A stretch of 14,265 bases of DNA, taken from Bordetella parapertussis (GTDB lineage Bacteria > Pseudomonadota > Gammaproteobacteria > Burkholderiales > Burkholderiaceae). Shown here in pieces: positions 7,869 to 14,265 of this stretch. The stretch spans positions 1 through 14,265 of the forward strand of contig CAMDLJ010000029.1 of NCBI GenBank assembly GCA_945901665.1, given 5' to 3'. The position numbers were made by a program, and so were the translations under genes. Under the pieces are notes generated by a model. It was not told the DNA's origin and ran no database searches. It saw only the letters and a program-made list of their open reading frames with translations. How positions within the stretch are numbered: the first letter of the stretch is position 1; the number at the start of each line of letters is the position of its first letter.

Positions 7869-8534
7869 TTATTCCAAAGAAATGCGCAAGGCCTGGGCAC
7901 AGGCCCAGGGGCTGAACAAGCCAGACAAAAGCAATAAAGCCATCAATATCGATAAGTGGGCACCACTGCCCAAGCCGGCGGCCAAGGCCTCGACCGCACC
8001 GGCGCCAAACACCAGCACCGGGACAAACAAGGGCAGCACCAACAATGCGAGCAAGACACCGCCGCCACGCAGACCCAGGGTCAAGGCTGCGCCAATGGCT
8101 CCAATACAAGACAACACGGGGGTACCGATCAAGAGGGACAGGGCCAACACGCCCAGGGCATCGCCAGACAGGTCAAACAAGACCCCCAGCAGGGGCGCCA
8201 ATAATACCAATGGCAAACCGCACAAGACCCAATGTGCGGCGATTTTCGCCACAACCAGCAAGGTCAATGGCGTGCCCGACAACAGCATTTGCTCCAAAGT
8301 GCCATCCCGGTGATCAACCTCAAACAAGCGGTTCAGCGCCAGCAAACTTGCCAGCAAGGCCCCCACCCACAGCACGCCAGGCGCGAGCATGCGCAAGGTG
8401 GCCCGCTCTGGCCCCACCGCCAGGGGAAACAAAGCGGCCACCACCACAAAGAAGAACACCACCGTCAGCACTTCGCTGGGGCGGCGCAAAGCCAGCAACA
8501 GGTCGCGGCGCAACAAAGACCACAGCGCGCTCAT
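7869..8534 (-). CDS. ccmB: Heme exporter membrane subunit CcmB
   Basis: CcmB is the ABC-type permease partner of CcmA in the complex that powers release of heme-loaded CcmE from CcmC. The 221-residue protein starts with a short basic amphipathic segment (LLRRDLLLALRR), followed by about six hydrophobic helices. It carries the conserved cytoplasmic LFEVDHRDGTLEQMLLSG segment (about 69-86), a family hallmark. Its length matches the usual 220. The start overlaps the ccmA stop as ATGA, and the stop lies four bases before the preferred ccmC start. Nothing is truncated. Confidence 0.95.
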   Translation of the reverse strand: MSALWSLLRRDLLLALRRPSEVLTVVFFFVVVAALFPLAVGPERATLRMLAPGVLWVGALLASLLALNRLFEVDHRDGTLEQMLLSGTPLTLLVVAKIAAHWVLCGLPLVLLAPLLGVLFDLSGDALGVLALSLLIGTPVLSCIGAIGAALTLGLRGGGVLLALLVLPLFVPVLVFGAGAVEALAAGLGSGAHLSILMALLLLSGLFSPWACAQALRISLE

Positions 8535-9166
8535 GCCCGGCCCAATCGGTGGCTGCGGTTGTCGCCGCTGGCCAAATGCACCGCCTGGTGGCTGGTGAAG
8601 ACCACCATGCCCCCATGCGCCACATGGTTTTGCATCAACTCTTGCAACACCCCACAGGCGGCGGTGTCCAAAGCCACGAAGGGCTCGTCAAGCAGCCACA
8701 AACGCGCCGGGCTCAGGCCCAAGCGGGCCAAGGCCACGCGACGCTTTTGGCCTTGCGACAAAACCTGCAACGGCAGGTGCTCACGCCCGCGCAAACCCAT
8801 TTGGTGCAAGGCCTGCAGGGCCGCATCGGGCACCCAGGCTTGACCGCTCAAGGCCGCGGCGAAGTGCAGATTTTCCAAAGCGCTCAAACCCTCTTTCAAG
8901 GCCAAGGTGTGACCGAGATAGAGCATGTCGCGCAAAAAATCTTCGCGCTCATGGGTGGTGGGCTGCCCCGCCCACAACACCTGTCCATCCAAGGGCACCG
9001 CCAGACCGCACAACAGACGCAGCAAACTGGTTTTCCCGCTGCCGTTGTCGCCCTGCAGGTGCAGGCTTTGACCCGGCAAGACCGACAGGTTGAGCCCTGC
9101 AAACAGCGTTTTGCCACCGCGCTCGCAAGCCAAATCGCGGGTTTCCAAACCGGTGTGGGGCTGCAT
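8531..9166 (-). CDS. ccmA: Heme exporter ATP-binding protein CcmA
   Basis: CcmA is the cytoplasmic ATPase of the CcmABCD complex. With the start at 9166 it has 211 residues. Walker A is GDNGSGKT (39-46, lysine K45), the ABC signature is LSQGQKRR (136-143), Walker B is LWLLDEP (156-162), and the switch histidine is H193 in TSHQ. The frame can be read six codons further up from a GTG at 9184. The ATG at 9166 is preferred because it forms TGATG with the preceding stop and matches the usual N-terminus LETRDLACERG close to the start. The first gene of the operon overlaps it by one base. The stop overlaps ccmB as ATGA. All ATPase motifs are intact. Confidence 0.95.
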   Translation of the reverse strand: MQPHTGLETRDLACERGGKTLFAGLNLSVLPGQSLHLQGDNGSGKTSLLRLLCGLAVPLDGQVLWAGQPTTHEREDFLRDMLYLGHTLALKEGLSALENLHFAAALSGQAWVPDAALQALHQMGLRGREHLPLQVLSQGQKRRVALARLGLSPARLWLLDEPFVALDTAACGVLQELMQNHVAHGGMVVFTSHQAVHLASGDNRSHRLGRA

Positions 9167-10089
9167 CACATGTAGGTGCCGCACAGGGTGATGACTTCAC
9201 CCCCGCTGCCCATTTTGAAGCGCGCCAAGCCCGCACTGCGCTGGGTGTTGACGCCACCCAAATCGAGCCGTCGCACCCCGCGCTGGCGCAGATCTTGGAT
9301 GGCCTGCCACAAAATCAGGTTGTGCGCATTGAGATCGCGCCCGGCATCACTGGACCACCCCACTTGGTAGGTGGCGACCTGGCCGTGGATCAAAAACAGC
9401 ATGGCCGCCACCCGCTCACTGGCGGCATCGGCGCGCAAAATCAAAGCGGTTTTGGACACATGCTTGCGCGCATGGATGTAATGGTGGATCCAGCCCAAGG
9501 GCAAGCCTGAAAAGCCGCGCGACAAGCGCTGTTTGAGCTCTTCTTCCATCAGCCACGCGTATTGCGCCGGGTTGGCACCCACCCGCTGTACCTGCAAACC
9601 AGCGCTTTCGGCGGCCACCAAACGGTTGCGCCAGCGCGGGTCCATGGCCGCCCGCAGTTGGGCATCGCTGTGCTCGAGGTTGAGCATCACGGTGGATTCG
9701 CCGGTCACCACGCGGGTCATGCCCGGCCAGCGCAAACCCGATGTGGCCTCGGCCTCGTCGGGTGAAAACAAAGCCAAGCGGGGCCGCCACAAAGGCAACT
9801 GGCGTTTCAGGGCCACCAACACCTGGGCCTTTTCGCGTTGCGACAAGGGCTGCAACCACAAAGGGCCATGGGCGCACAAGGCCACGGTGGCGATCAGGCC
9901 CACCCGGCGCGCGATGAACTGGGCCATGGCCAGGGCTTGGCCATCGCGCTCCACCCGCGCCCGTAAACAAGCCACGCCCAGCGCCATCATGGTCTCGCCA
10001 TAGGCCCAGTCTTGCTGCAAAGCGCCAGCCAAGCGGCCATGGTCTTGGTCCCAGGCTTTGGCGTCGTGGCCGTCCCAGATGACTTTCAT
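9166..10089 (-). CDS. FemAB/GNAT-fold acyltransferase-like protein
   Basis: This is a 307-residue soluble protein with no signal peptide. It resembles the FemAB/peptidoglycan-bridge group of the GNAT superfamily. Supporting features are QQDWAYGET near residues 25-33, RWRNRLVAAESAGLQV (about 152-167), and a C-terminal acyltransferase-like region. That region includes YQVGWSSDAGRDLNAHNLI and LDLGGVNTQRSAGLARFKMG (about 241-294), with the glycine/asparagine loop typical of the group. Family members transfer amino acids or acyl groups from tRNA or CoA; the substrate here cannot be told. It is the first gene of the ccm operon, and its stop shares one base with the ccmA start. It diverges from the small membrane protein across 20 bp. 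The Shine-Dalgarno is weak (GGAG about 13 bases upstream). Fold assignment is fairly firm; role unknown. Confidence 0.78.
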   Translation of the reverse strand: MKVIWDGHDAKAWDQDHGRLAGALQQDWAYGETMMALGVACLRARVERDGQALAMAQFIARRVGLIATVALCAHGPLWLQPLSQREKAQVLVALKRQLPLWRPRLALFSPDEAEATSGLRWPGMTRVVTGESTVMLNLEHSDAQLRAAMDPRWRNRLVAAESAGLQVQRVGANPAQYAWLMEEELKQRLSRGFSGLPLGWIHHYIHARKHVSKTALILRADAASERVAAMLFLIHGQVATYQVGWSSDAGRDLNAHNLILWQAIQDLRQRGVRRLDLGGVNTQRSAGLARFKMGSGGEVITLCGTYM

Positions 10090-10094
10090 GGTTT

Positions 10095-10100
10095 TACAAT
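10095..10100 (+). promoter_or_regulatory. Possible -10 element (TACAAT) in the divergent junction
   Basis: TACAAT differs from the sigma-70 -10 consensus at one position. It lies in the 20-bp gap between divergent genes. A start site about seven bases later would put the transcript start almost on the ATG at 10110, giving a leaderless or near-leaderless message. The expected -35 position has no good match, so this is a weak call. Confidence 0.25.
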
Positions 10101-10109
10101 GACTCCATC

Positions 10110-10316
10110 ATGAACCGATTGACCCGCTGGATTCGACGCGCGCCCGTGCAAACCGTGATGGGGCACCGCTTGCCCGAACCGCGCCTGACTTGGGGCGCAG
10201 CCGCCATGGCCTTGCTGTACCTGGGCGTGCCAGTGTTGGCCGTGGGCATGGTGATCGACGCCTTGATTCAGCTCACCACCGGTCGTTGCACCGGCGTGTG
10301 GTGCTGGTTTGGCTGA
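10110..10316 (+). CDS. Small single-span membrane protein with C-terminal cysteine pair
   Basis: I do not recognise this 68-residue protein as a named family. A basic N-terminus (R4, R9, R10, R20, R25) is followed by one long hydrophobic segment (about 27-55). The short tail TTGRCTGVWCWFG has C60 and C65. By the positive-inside rule the tail would face the periplasm, the compartment where the neighbouring Ccm thiol chemistry takes place. It is transcribed away from the ccm operon, and its ATG is 20 bp from that operon's first start codon. No clear Shine-Dalgarno precedes it. Composition and codon use look coding, and the ordered layout (basic end, helix, Cys/Trp tail) supports a real gene. 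A link to cytochrome c maturation is only inference from position. Confidence 0.65.
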   Translation: MNRLTRWIRRAPVQTVMGHRLPEPRLTWGAAAMALLYLGVPVLAVGMVIDALIQLTTGRCTGVWCWFG

Positions 10317-10561
10317 GCCGCGACAACCCACCCGGGTCCACCTGTTATCCGCGCTCCGAAAATGGGGCCCCACAACGCGCTGAAACCCTGGCGTGGACAT
10401 CGGTGAACAAGTGGGGTGAGGCATATAGAACATGGATCTTACCGCCGCCGGGTGACACCGCCCGCCACGCCAAAGTGCTTGTCACCGGCGCGGCAAAGCG
10501 GGCCCGGTTGCCCTGGGGGCTGGTGAATAATCGGTCCCTCACCCACTGCAGGAGCCTGCCC
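10317..10561. other. Intergenic region upstream of the first Bug receptor
   Basis: This 245-bp non-coding stretch holds no RNA gene I recognise and no intrinsic terminator for the small upstream gene. Visible features are a perfect palindrome TGGGGCCCCA (10363-10372), a spaced inverted repeat at 10451-10486, and a Shine-Dalgarno GCAGGAG (10548-10554) serving the ATG at 10562. No convincing sigma-70 promoter with correct spacing could be picked by eye, although a promoter for the receptor genes is expected here. Confidence 0.6.
10451..10486. promoter_or_regulatory. Spaced inverted repeat, candidate operator
   Basis: GGTGACA (10451-10457) and TGTCACC (10480-10486) form a perfect 7-bp inverted repeat separated by 22 bases. 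It sits 76 bases before the receptor start codon. Regulator half-sites can look like this, but seven-base arms in a GC-rich gap can also arise by chance. Confidence 0.25.
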
Positions 10562-11536
10562 ATGAAAACCACCCTCCGCTTTCGCATGTTGCTGATCTCT
10601 GCCAGCCTGGGGATCGGTGTGGCATTGGCCCAAACACCGGCATTCCCCAGTCGCGCCATCAGCCTGGTGGTGCCCAATCCACCTGGCGGTTTGGTCGACA
10701 CATCGGCCCGCTTGGTGGCCGAACCCTTGGCGCGCCTGATCGGCCAATCGGTGGTGATCGAAAACAAGCCCGGCGCCAGCGGTAACTTGGCCTACCAAAC
10801 CGTGGCCCGTTCGGCCAAAGACGGCCACACCTTGTTGATCTCGTACTCGGGCTACCACGTGGCCAACCATATCTTGATGGACAAAGTGGGCTGGGAACTG
10901 CGCGACCTCACCCCCGTGGGCCTGATCACCGTGGCCACCAATGTGATCGCGGTCCACCCCTCGCTGCCGGTGAACAACTTGAAAGAGTTCATCGCCTACC
11001 TCAAGGCCAACCCGGGCAAGGTCAATTACGCCTCGCAAGGCAATGGCTCGGTGTCGCACATTGGCACCGAAATTTTCAAGCAACAAACTGGCACCGAAAT
11101 GGTCCACGTTCCATATAAAGGTTCTGGCCAAGCCATCCAAGACGTGCTGTCGGGCCAAGTGCAGGTGTTCATCACCACGCCGCCCTCGGTGATGGGTCAT
11201 GTGCTGGCCGGAAAGCTCAAGGCCTTGGCGGTGACGGGCAAAATTCGCCACCCCCAAATGCCCCAGGTGCCCACCATTGCCGAGGCCGGATTGCCCGGCT
11301 TTTTGCTGGAGTCTTGGGTCGCGCTGTATGCGGCCAACGGCACACCGCCAGCGGTGGTGCAAAAGCTCGCCGCCGAGGTCAAACGCAGCATGGAGTTGCC
11401 CGAAACGCGCCAGCGCGCCGACCAAGCTGGCATCGAGGTGCGTTACTTGAGCCCTGCCGACACCACCAAGCTGCTCGAGGCCGACATCGCCGGCTGGACG
11501 GTCGCTATCAAGCAAGCCAATATCAAGTTGGATTGA
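10562..11536 (+). CDS. Bug-family periplasmic solute-binding receptor (first copy)
   Basis: This is a 324-residue extracytoplasmic receptor of the Bug/TctC family, which binds carboxylates and related small molecules. Some members feed tripartite tricarboxylate transporters, but many are orphans. The signal peptide spans about 1-23 (MLLISASLGIGVALA then Q). Family hallmarks are the N-terminal ISLVVPNPPGGLVDTSARLV segment, VVIENKPGASGN, DGHTLLIS, the VHVPYKGSGQAIQDVLSGQV loop, and the PTIAEAGLPGF motif. The start at 10562 has an AGGAG at 10550-10554 with seven-base spacing. The frame is open further upstream, but that part is non-coding. The stop overlaps the second receptor as TGATG. No transporter membrane subunits (TctA/TctB) are nearby. 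The ligand cannot be read from sequence. Confidence 0.93.
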   Translation: MKTTLRFRMLLISASLGIGVALAQTPAFPSRAISLVVPNPPGGLVDTSARLVAEPLARLIGQSVVIENKPGASGNLAYQTVARSAKDGHTLLISYSGYHVANHILMDKVGWELRDLTPVGLITVATNVIAVHPSLPVNNLKEFIAYLKANPGKVNYASQGNGSVSHIGTEIFKQQTGTEMVHVPYKGSGQAIQDVLSGQVQVFITTPPSVMGHVLAGKLKALAVTGKIRHPQMPQVPTIAEAGLPGFLLESWVALYAANGTPPAVVQKLAAEVKRSMELPETRQRADQAGIEVRYLSPADTTKLLEADIAGWTVAIKQANIKLD

Positions 11537-12633
11537 TGGTGCACGCCTGCCTGGCCCGGGCCGCGTTGGCCGCCCGCCTGCGCCAGATGGGGCCATGGGT
11601 GACAACGGCCTGCGGCCTGCAAAACGTCTGGCCCGGGTTGTCGCTGGCCAGCGCTCCGCGGCAGTGGCTGCTCGCCGCTGGTGCCACGCTGGCGTGCGCC
11701 CTGGTCCCTGCGGCGCTGCAGGCCCAAACCGGCGTTGACTATCCCATCAAACCGGTCAAGATCATCGCGCCCGTGGCCCCCGGTGGCGGCGTCGACCTGA
11801 TCGCCCGCACCGTGGCCGAGCGCTTGACCAAGGCGCTTGGCCAGTCGTTTGTGGTGGATAACCAAAGTGGTGGTGGCGGTGCCATCGCCTCCAGCAACGT
11901 GGCCCGCGCACCGGCCGATGGCTACACCTTGTTGTTGGCCTATGTCGGTACCCATGGCACCAACCCAGCGGTGCGCAAATTACCCTACGACGCGGTCAAA
12001 GACTTCAGCCCCATCGCCATGGTCGGTGGCACGCCCAATGTGTTGGTGGTCCATCCGGGCGTGCCCGTCAACGACCTGAAAGGCTTTGTGGCCCACGCCA
12101 AAAAATTCCCTGCAGGCTTGAGTTACGGCTCGGCGGGTCAAGGCACGCTGACCCATTTGGCGATGGAGCAGCTCAAACTGCAAGCGCAATTTTTCAGCGT
12201 GCATGTGCCCTACCGCGGCATCGGTCCGGCCTTCACCGATTTGATGGGCGGCCAAACCCAGGCCTTGTTTCCTGGCTTGGCGGCGGCCTTGCCCCACATC
12301 CGGTCGGGCAAGGTGCGGGCCTTGGCCGTGACAGGCCTGAAGCGCCACCCGCTGATCCCTGACGTACCCACCTTCGCCGAACTCGGCTATATCGGTTTTG
12401 ATGGCGTGCAGTGGTATGGCATCGTGGGCCCGGCCAAATTGCCTGAAAAAATCACCGCCCGTTTGAACGAAGAGATCAACAAGGCCATCAATAACCCCGA
12501 GCTCAAAGATCGCTTGTCGGCCGAGGCCATCCAGCCCATGCCCATGGCCCCCGATGCCTTTGGCCAATACATCCGCCAAGACATTGCGCGCTGGACCCAA
12601 GTGGCCAAAGAGCGGGGCATCGAAATCGATTGA
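11536..12633 (+). CDS. Bug-family periplasmic solute-binding receptor (second copy)
   Basis: This second Bug/TctC-type binding protein is clearly diverged from its neighbour. Hallmarks are VKIIAPVAPGGGVDLIARTV, SFVVDNQSGGGGAI, DGYTLLLAYVGTHGTNP, the VHVPYRGIGPAFTDLMGGQT loop and PDVPTFAELGY. The ATG at 11536 shares one base with the preceding stop (TGATG), pointing to coupled translation, and gives 365 residues. The signal peptide core then begins only at about residue 43 (WLLAAGATLACALVPAALQAQ), leaving an unusually long leader. An in-frame ATG at 11587 (348 residues) or TTG at 11638 (331 residues, close to the sister's 324) would give a more normal signal peptide. Neither has a visible Shine-Dalgarno. 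Product is firm; start is uncertain. Confidence 0.9.
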   Translation: MVHACLARAALAARLRQMGPWVTTACGLQNVWPGLSLASAPRQWLLAAGATLACALVPAALQAQTGVDYPIKPVKIIAPVAPGGGVDLIARTVAERLTKALGQSFVVDNQSGGGGAIASSNVARAPADGYTLLLAYVGTHGTNPAVRKLPYDAVKDFSPIAMVGGTPNVLVVHPGVPVNDLKGFVAHAKKFPAGLSYGSAGQGTLTHLAMEQLKLQAQFFSVHVPYRGIGPAFTDLMGGQTQALFPGLAAALPHIRSGKVRALAVTGLKRHPLIPDVPTFAELGYIGFDGVQWYGIVGPAKLPEKITARLNEEINKAINNPELKDRLSAEAIQPMPMAPDAFGQYIRQDIARWTQVAKERGIEID

Positions 12634-12715
12634 CGCCCCGGCACGCGCCGCGCTGAAGTGCCCACGCACCCCAGTGGCCCGCCAGAACCCTCTATTTATG
12701 AAGACACCCCACCAC

Positions 12716-12720
12716 AAGGA
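12716..12720 (+). promoter_or_regulatory. Ribosome binding site of the MmgE/PrpD gene
   Basis: AAGGA lies five bases before the ATG at 12726 and fixes that start. The 92-bp gap before it (12634-12725) shows no terminator or clear promoter, so transcription may continue from the receptor genes. Confidence 0.75.
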
Positions 12721-12725
12721 TTGAT

Positions 12726-14099
12726 ATGGCCCGCAACACCCAAGTCAGCGCCGACCACAATGCGCCCCCCATCACCGATGTATTGGCCCGCCATGTGGCC
12801 GGCCACGCCTCGCGCGGTTGGAGCGACGCGGTCGAGCATGAAGCGCTGCGCACTTGGCTCAACTGGGTTGGATGCGCCATTGGTGCGACGGGTCATGAAA
12901 GCGTGCAAGCCGCGCTGGCCGCGATGAAGGCCTTTGACTCCGCCCCGCAGGCGAGCTTGCTTGGGCGCAGCGAGCGCGTGGACATGGGGGCTGCGGCGCT
13001 GATCAACGGCATTTCTTCGCACACCTTTGACTTTGACGACACCCACCTGAAAACCATCATTCACCCGGCCGGTCCAGTGGCATCGGCCTTGCTCGCACTG
13101 GCCGAGCACCGGCATTTTTCGGGCCGCCAAATCATCGACGCTTTGGTCTTGGGCATTGACGTGTCATGCCGCATTGGCAACTGCATGTACCCCGACCACT
13201 ACGACCGGGGTTGGCACATCACCGGCTCGACCGGCAGCGTGGGCGCGGCCGCCGCTTGTGCGCGCTTGCTGGGCTTGAATGTGCAGCAAACCGCCATGGC
13301 CATGGGCATTGCTGCCTCGCAACCCATCGGCATGCGCGAGCAATTTGGCACCATGACCAAGCCTTTTCACCCCGGTGGCAGTGCGCGTGCGGGTTTGACC
13401 AGCGCCTTGTTGGCGCAAAACGGTTTCACCGCCAGCGCCAAAGCCCTGGAAGCACCGCGCGGCTTCATCCAAACCGTATCGACCAAACACGACTGGTCAG
13501 AAATCACCGACGCGCTGGGTGAGCGCTTTGAAATCTCTTTCAACACCTACAAACCCTTTGCTTGCGGCATCGTGGTGCACCCCAGCATCGACGCTTGTGT
13601 GCAGCTGCGCGCCAAAGGCATCACACCCGATCAAATTGAACGCATCGACCTCAAGGTGCATTCGCTGGTGCTGGAGTTGACCGGCAAGAAAACCCCGGCC
13701 GACGGCCTGCAAGCCAAGTTCAGCGTCTACCACGGCTGCGCCGCTGGGCTGATGGTGGGGCGCGCGGGCGAAGAAGAATACGAAGACGCTTTTGTCACCC
13801 GCGCCGACACCGTGGCCTTGCGCGCCAAGGTCCATGCCGTGGTCAATGACGCCATCGACGAGGCCTCGGCCGATGTCACCGCCCACCTCAAAGATGGTCG
13901 CCAAGTGCATGTGTTTGTCGAGCACGCCATTGGCTCGATGCAAAACCCCATGAGCGACGCCCAGCTCGAAGGCAAGTTCCACAGCTTGGCCGACGGTGTC
14001 ATTGGTGCTGAGCGCGCCCAAGCGGCGATTGCCGCCTGCTGGGGCATGGGCCAAGCCCCCGGCGTGCAAGCTTTGTTGCAAGCCGCCTGCCAGCGTTGA
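12726..14099 (+). CDS. MmgE/PrpD family protein (2-methylcitrate dehydratase-like)
   Basis: This 457-residue cytoplasmic enzyme belongs to the family of 2-methylcitrate dehydratase (PrpD) and cis-aconitate decarboxylase, which act on tricarboxylic acid substrates without an iron-sulfur cluster. Family landmarks are HTFDFDDTH (99-107), H113, the helical GSTGSVGAAAACARLLGL region (about 167-184), and GTMTKPFHPGGSARAG (208-223) with K212 and H215 in the presumed active site. YKPFACGIVVHPSIDAC comes later. The start has an AAGGA at 12716-12720. There is no signal peptide. It follows two Bug receptors by 92 bp, so it probably acts on a carboxylate taken up by them. No prpB or prpC is present, so it should not be called prpD. 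Family is firm; substrate is open. Confidence 0.92.
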   Translation: MARNTQVSADHNAPPITDVLARHVAGHASRGWSDAVEHEALRTWLNWVGCAIGATGHESVQAALAAMKAFDSAPQASLLGRSERVDMGAAALINGISSHTFDFDDTHLKTIIHPAGPVASALLALAEHRHFSGRQIIDALVLGIDVSCRIGNCMYPDHYDRGWHITGSTGSVGAAAACARLLGLNVQQTAMAMGIAASQPIGMREQFGTMTKPFHPGGSARAGLTSALLAQNGFTASAKALEAPRGFIQTVSTKHDWSEITDALGERFEISFNTYKPFACGIVVHPSIDACVQLRAKGITPDQIERIDLKVHSLVLELTGKKTPADGLQAKFSVYHGCAAGLMVGRAGEEEYEDAFVTRADTVALRAKVHAVVNDAIDEASADVTAHLKDGRQVHVFVEHAIGSMQNPMSDAQLEGKFHSLADGVIGAERAQAAIAACWGMGQAPGVQALLQAACQR

Positions 14100-14159
14100 G
14101 CGTGGGGCCCAGCACAGCCTGCCAAGCAACCCGAAAGTACACCCCGCCAGCCGCACCCC

Positions 14160-14252
14160 GCTTGTCACCCAAAGCGCAAGCCAGGTGCATGGCCTTTCGA
14201 TACAGTCAGTCGTTTTCATCCCCCACCCATTTGCCCACAGGAGAAGCCACCC
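14160..14252 (+). promoter_or_regulatory. Upstream region of the last, partial gene
   Basis: The 153-bp gap after the PrpD-like gene (14100-14252) has no hairpin with a T run. It contains GCTTGTCACC at 14160-14169, also present upstream of the first Bug receptor. A CAGGAG Shine-Dalgarno (14238-14243) lies nine bases before the ATG at 14253. A TACAGT at 14201-14206 resembles a -10 box but lacks a matching -35. Confidence 0.35.
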
Positions 14253-14265
14253 ATGAGCACCCAAC
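14253..14265 (+). CDS. Start of an unidentified gene (3'-partial)
   Basis: An ATG with a well-placed CAGGAG Shine-Dalgarno begins a frame reading M-S-T-Q before the window ends. Four codons are too few to identify the product. Position suggests it could belong to the same catabolic cluster as the receptors and PrpD-like enzyme. Confidence 0.6.

Noticed and set aside
7865..7900. Upstream ATG at 7900 as the ccmC start
   Set aside because: The extra twelve residues overlap the ccmB end and lack the usual CcmC N-terminus. The ATG at 7864 follows the ccmB stop closely with a better Shine-Dalgarno.
10363..10372. TGGGGCCCCA palindrome as a terminator
   Set aside because: It has no loop and is not followed by a T run.
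10439..11605. 388-codon open frame opposite the first Bug receptor
   Set aside because: It mirrors the receptor coding sequence, with Gly/His-rich composition and no family pattern.
14162..14206. Promoter from TTGTCA (14162-14167) and TACAGT (14201-14206)
   Set aside because: The 33-base spacing between the boxes is far outside the usual 16-18 bases.

Overview
The window looks like a chromosomal segment of a GC-rich betaproteobacterium, probably Burkholderiales and Comamonadaceae-like. This rests on a complete System I cytochrome c maturation (ccm) operon ending in a separate ccmI, two orphan Bug-type solute-binding receptors, and overall codon use. It is inference from gene content; no marker for species assignment is present. 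No mobile element, tRNA, rRNA, CRISPR array or phage gene is visible.

Region 1 (1-1855, + strand): the 3' part of trpS, whose start lies left of the window, followed 14 bp later by a stand-alone NarL/LuxR-type response regulator. A textbook intrinsic terminator closes this pair. It sits against the stop codon of the converging ccm operon.

Region 2 (1853-10089, - strand): a tightly packed ten-gene operon, read right to left as FemAB/GNAT-like acyltransferase, ccmA, ccmB, ccmC, ccmD, ccmE, ccmF, ccmG, ccmH, ccmI. Most junctions are ATGA or TGATG overlaps or gaps under 10 nt, so translation is probably coupled. CcmABCD move and load heme onto CcmE. CcmF, CcmH and CcmI form the heme-lyase complex, and CcmG supplies periplasmic reductant. 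The heme-ligand histidines, WWD motifs, ABC motifs and cysteine pairs are all visible, so the system looks functional. CcmD is a 64-residue protein hidden at the end of a longer open frame. CcmH and CcmI carry unusual low-complexity linkers.

Region 3 (10110-10316, + strand): a 68-residue single-span membrane protein with two cysteines near its C-terminus, diverging from the operon across only 20 bp.

Region 4 (10562-14265, + strand): two tandem Bug-family periplasmic receptors overlapping by one base, an MmgE/PrpD-family dehydratase-like enzyme, and the first four codons of another gene. This looks like a carboxylate uptake and breakdown cluster, with the transporter membrane subunits outside the window.

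I see no clearly new biological system. The most interesting items are the FemAB-like gene coupled to ccmA, the small di-cysteine membrane protein beside the operon, and the low-complexity insertions in CcmH and CcmI.
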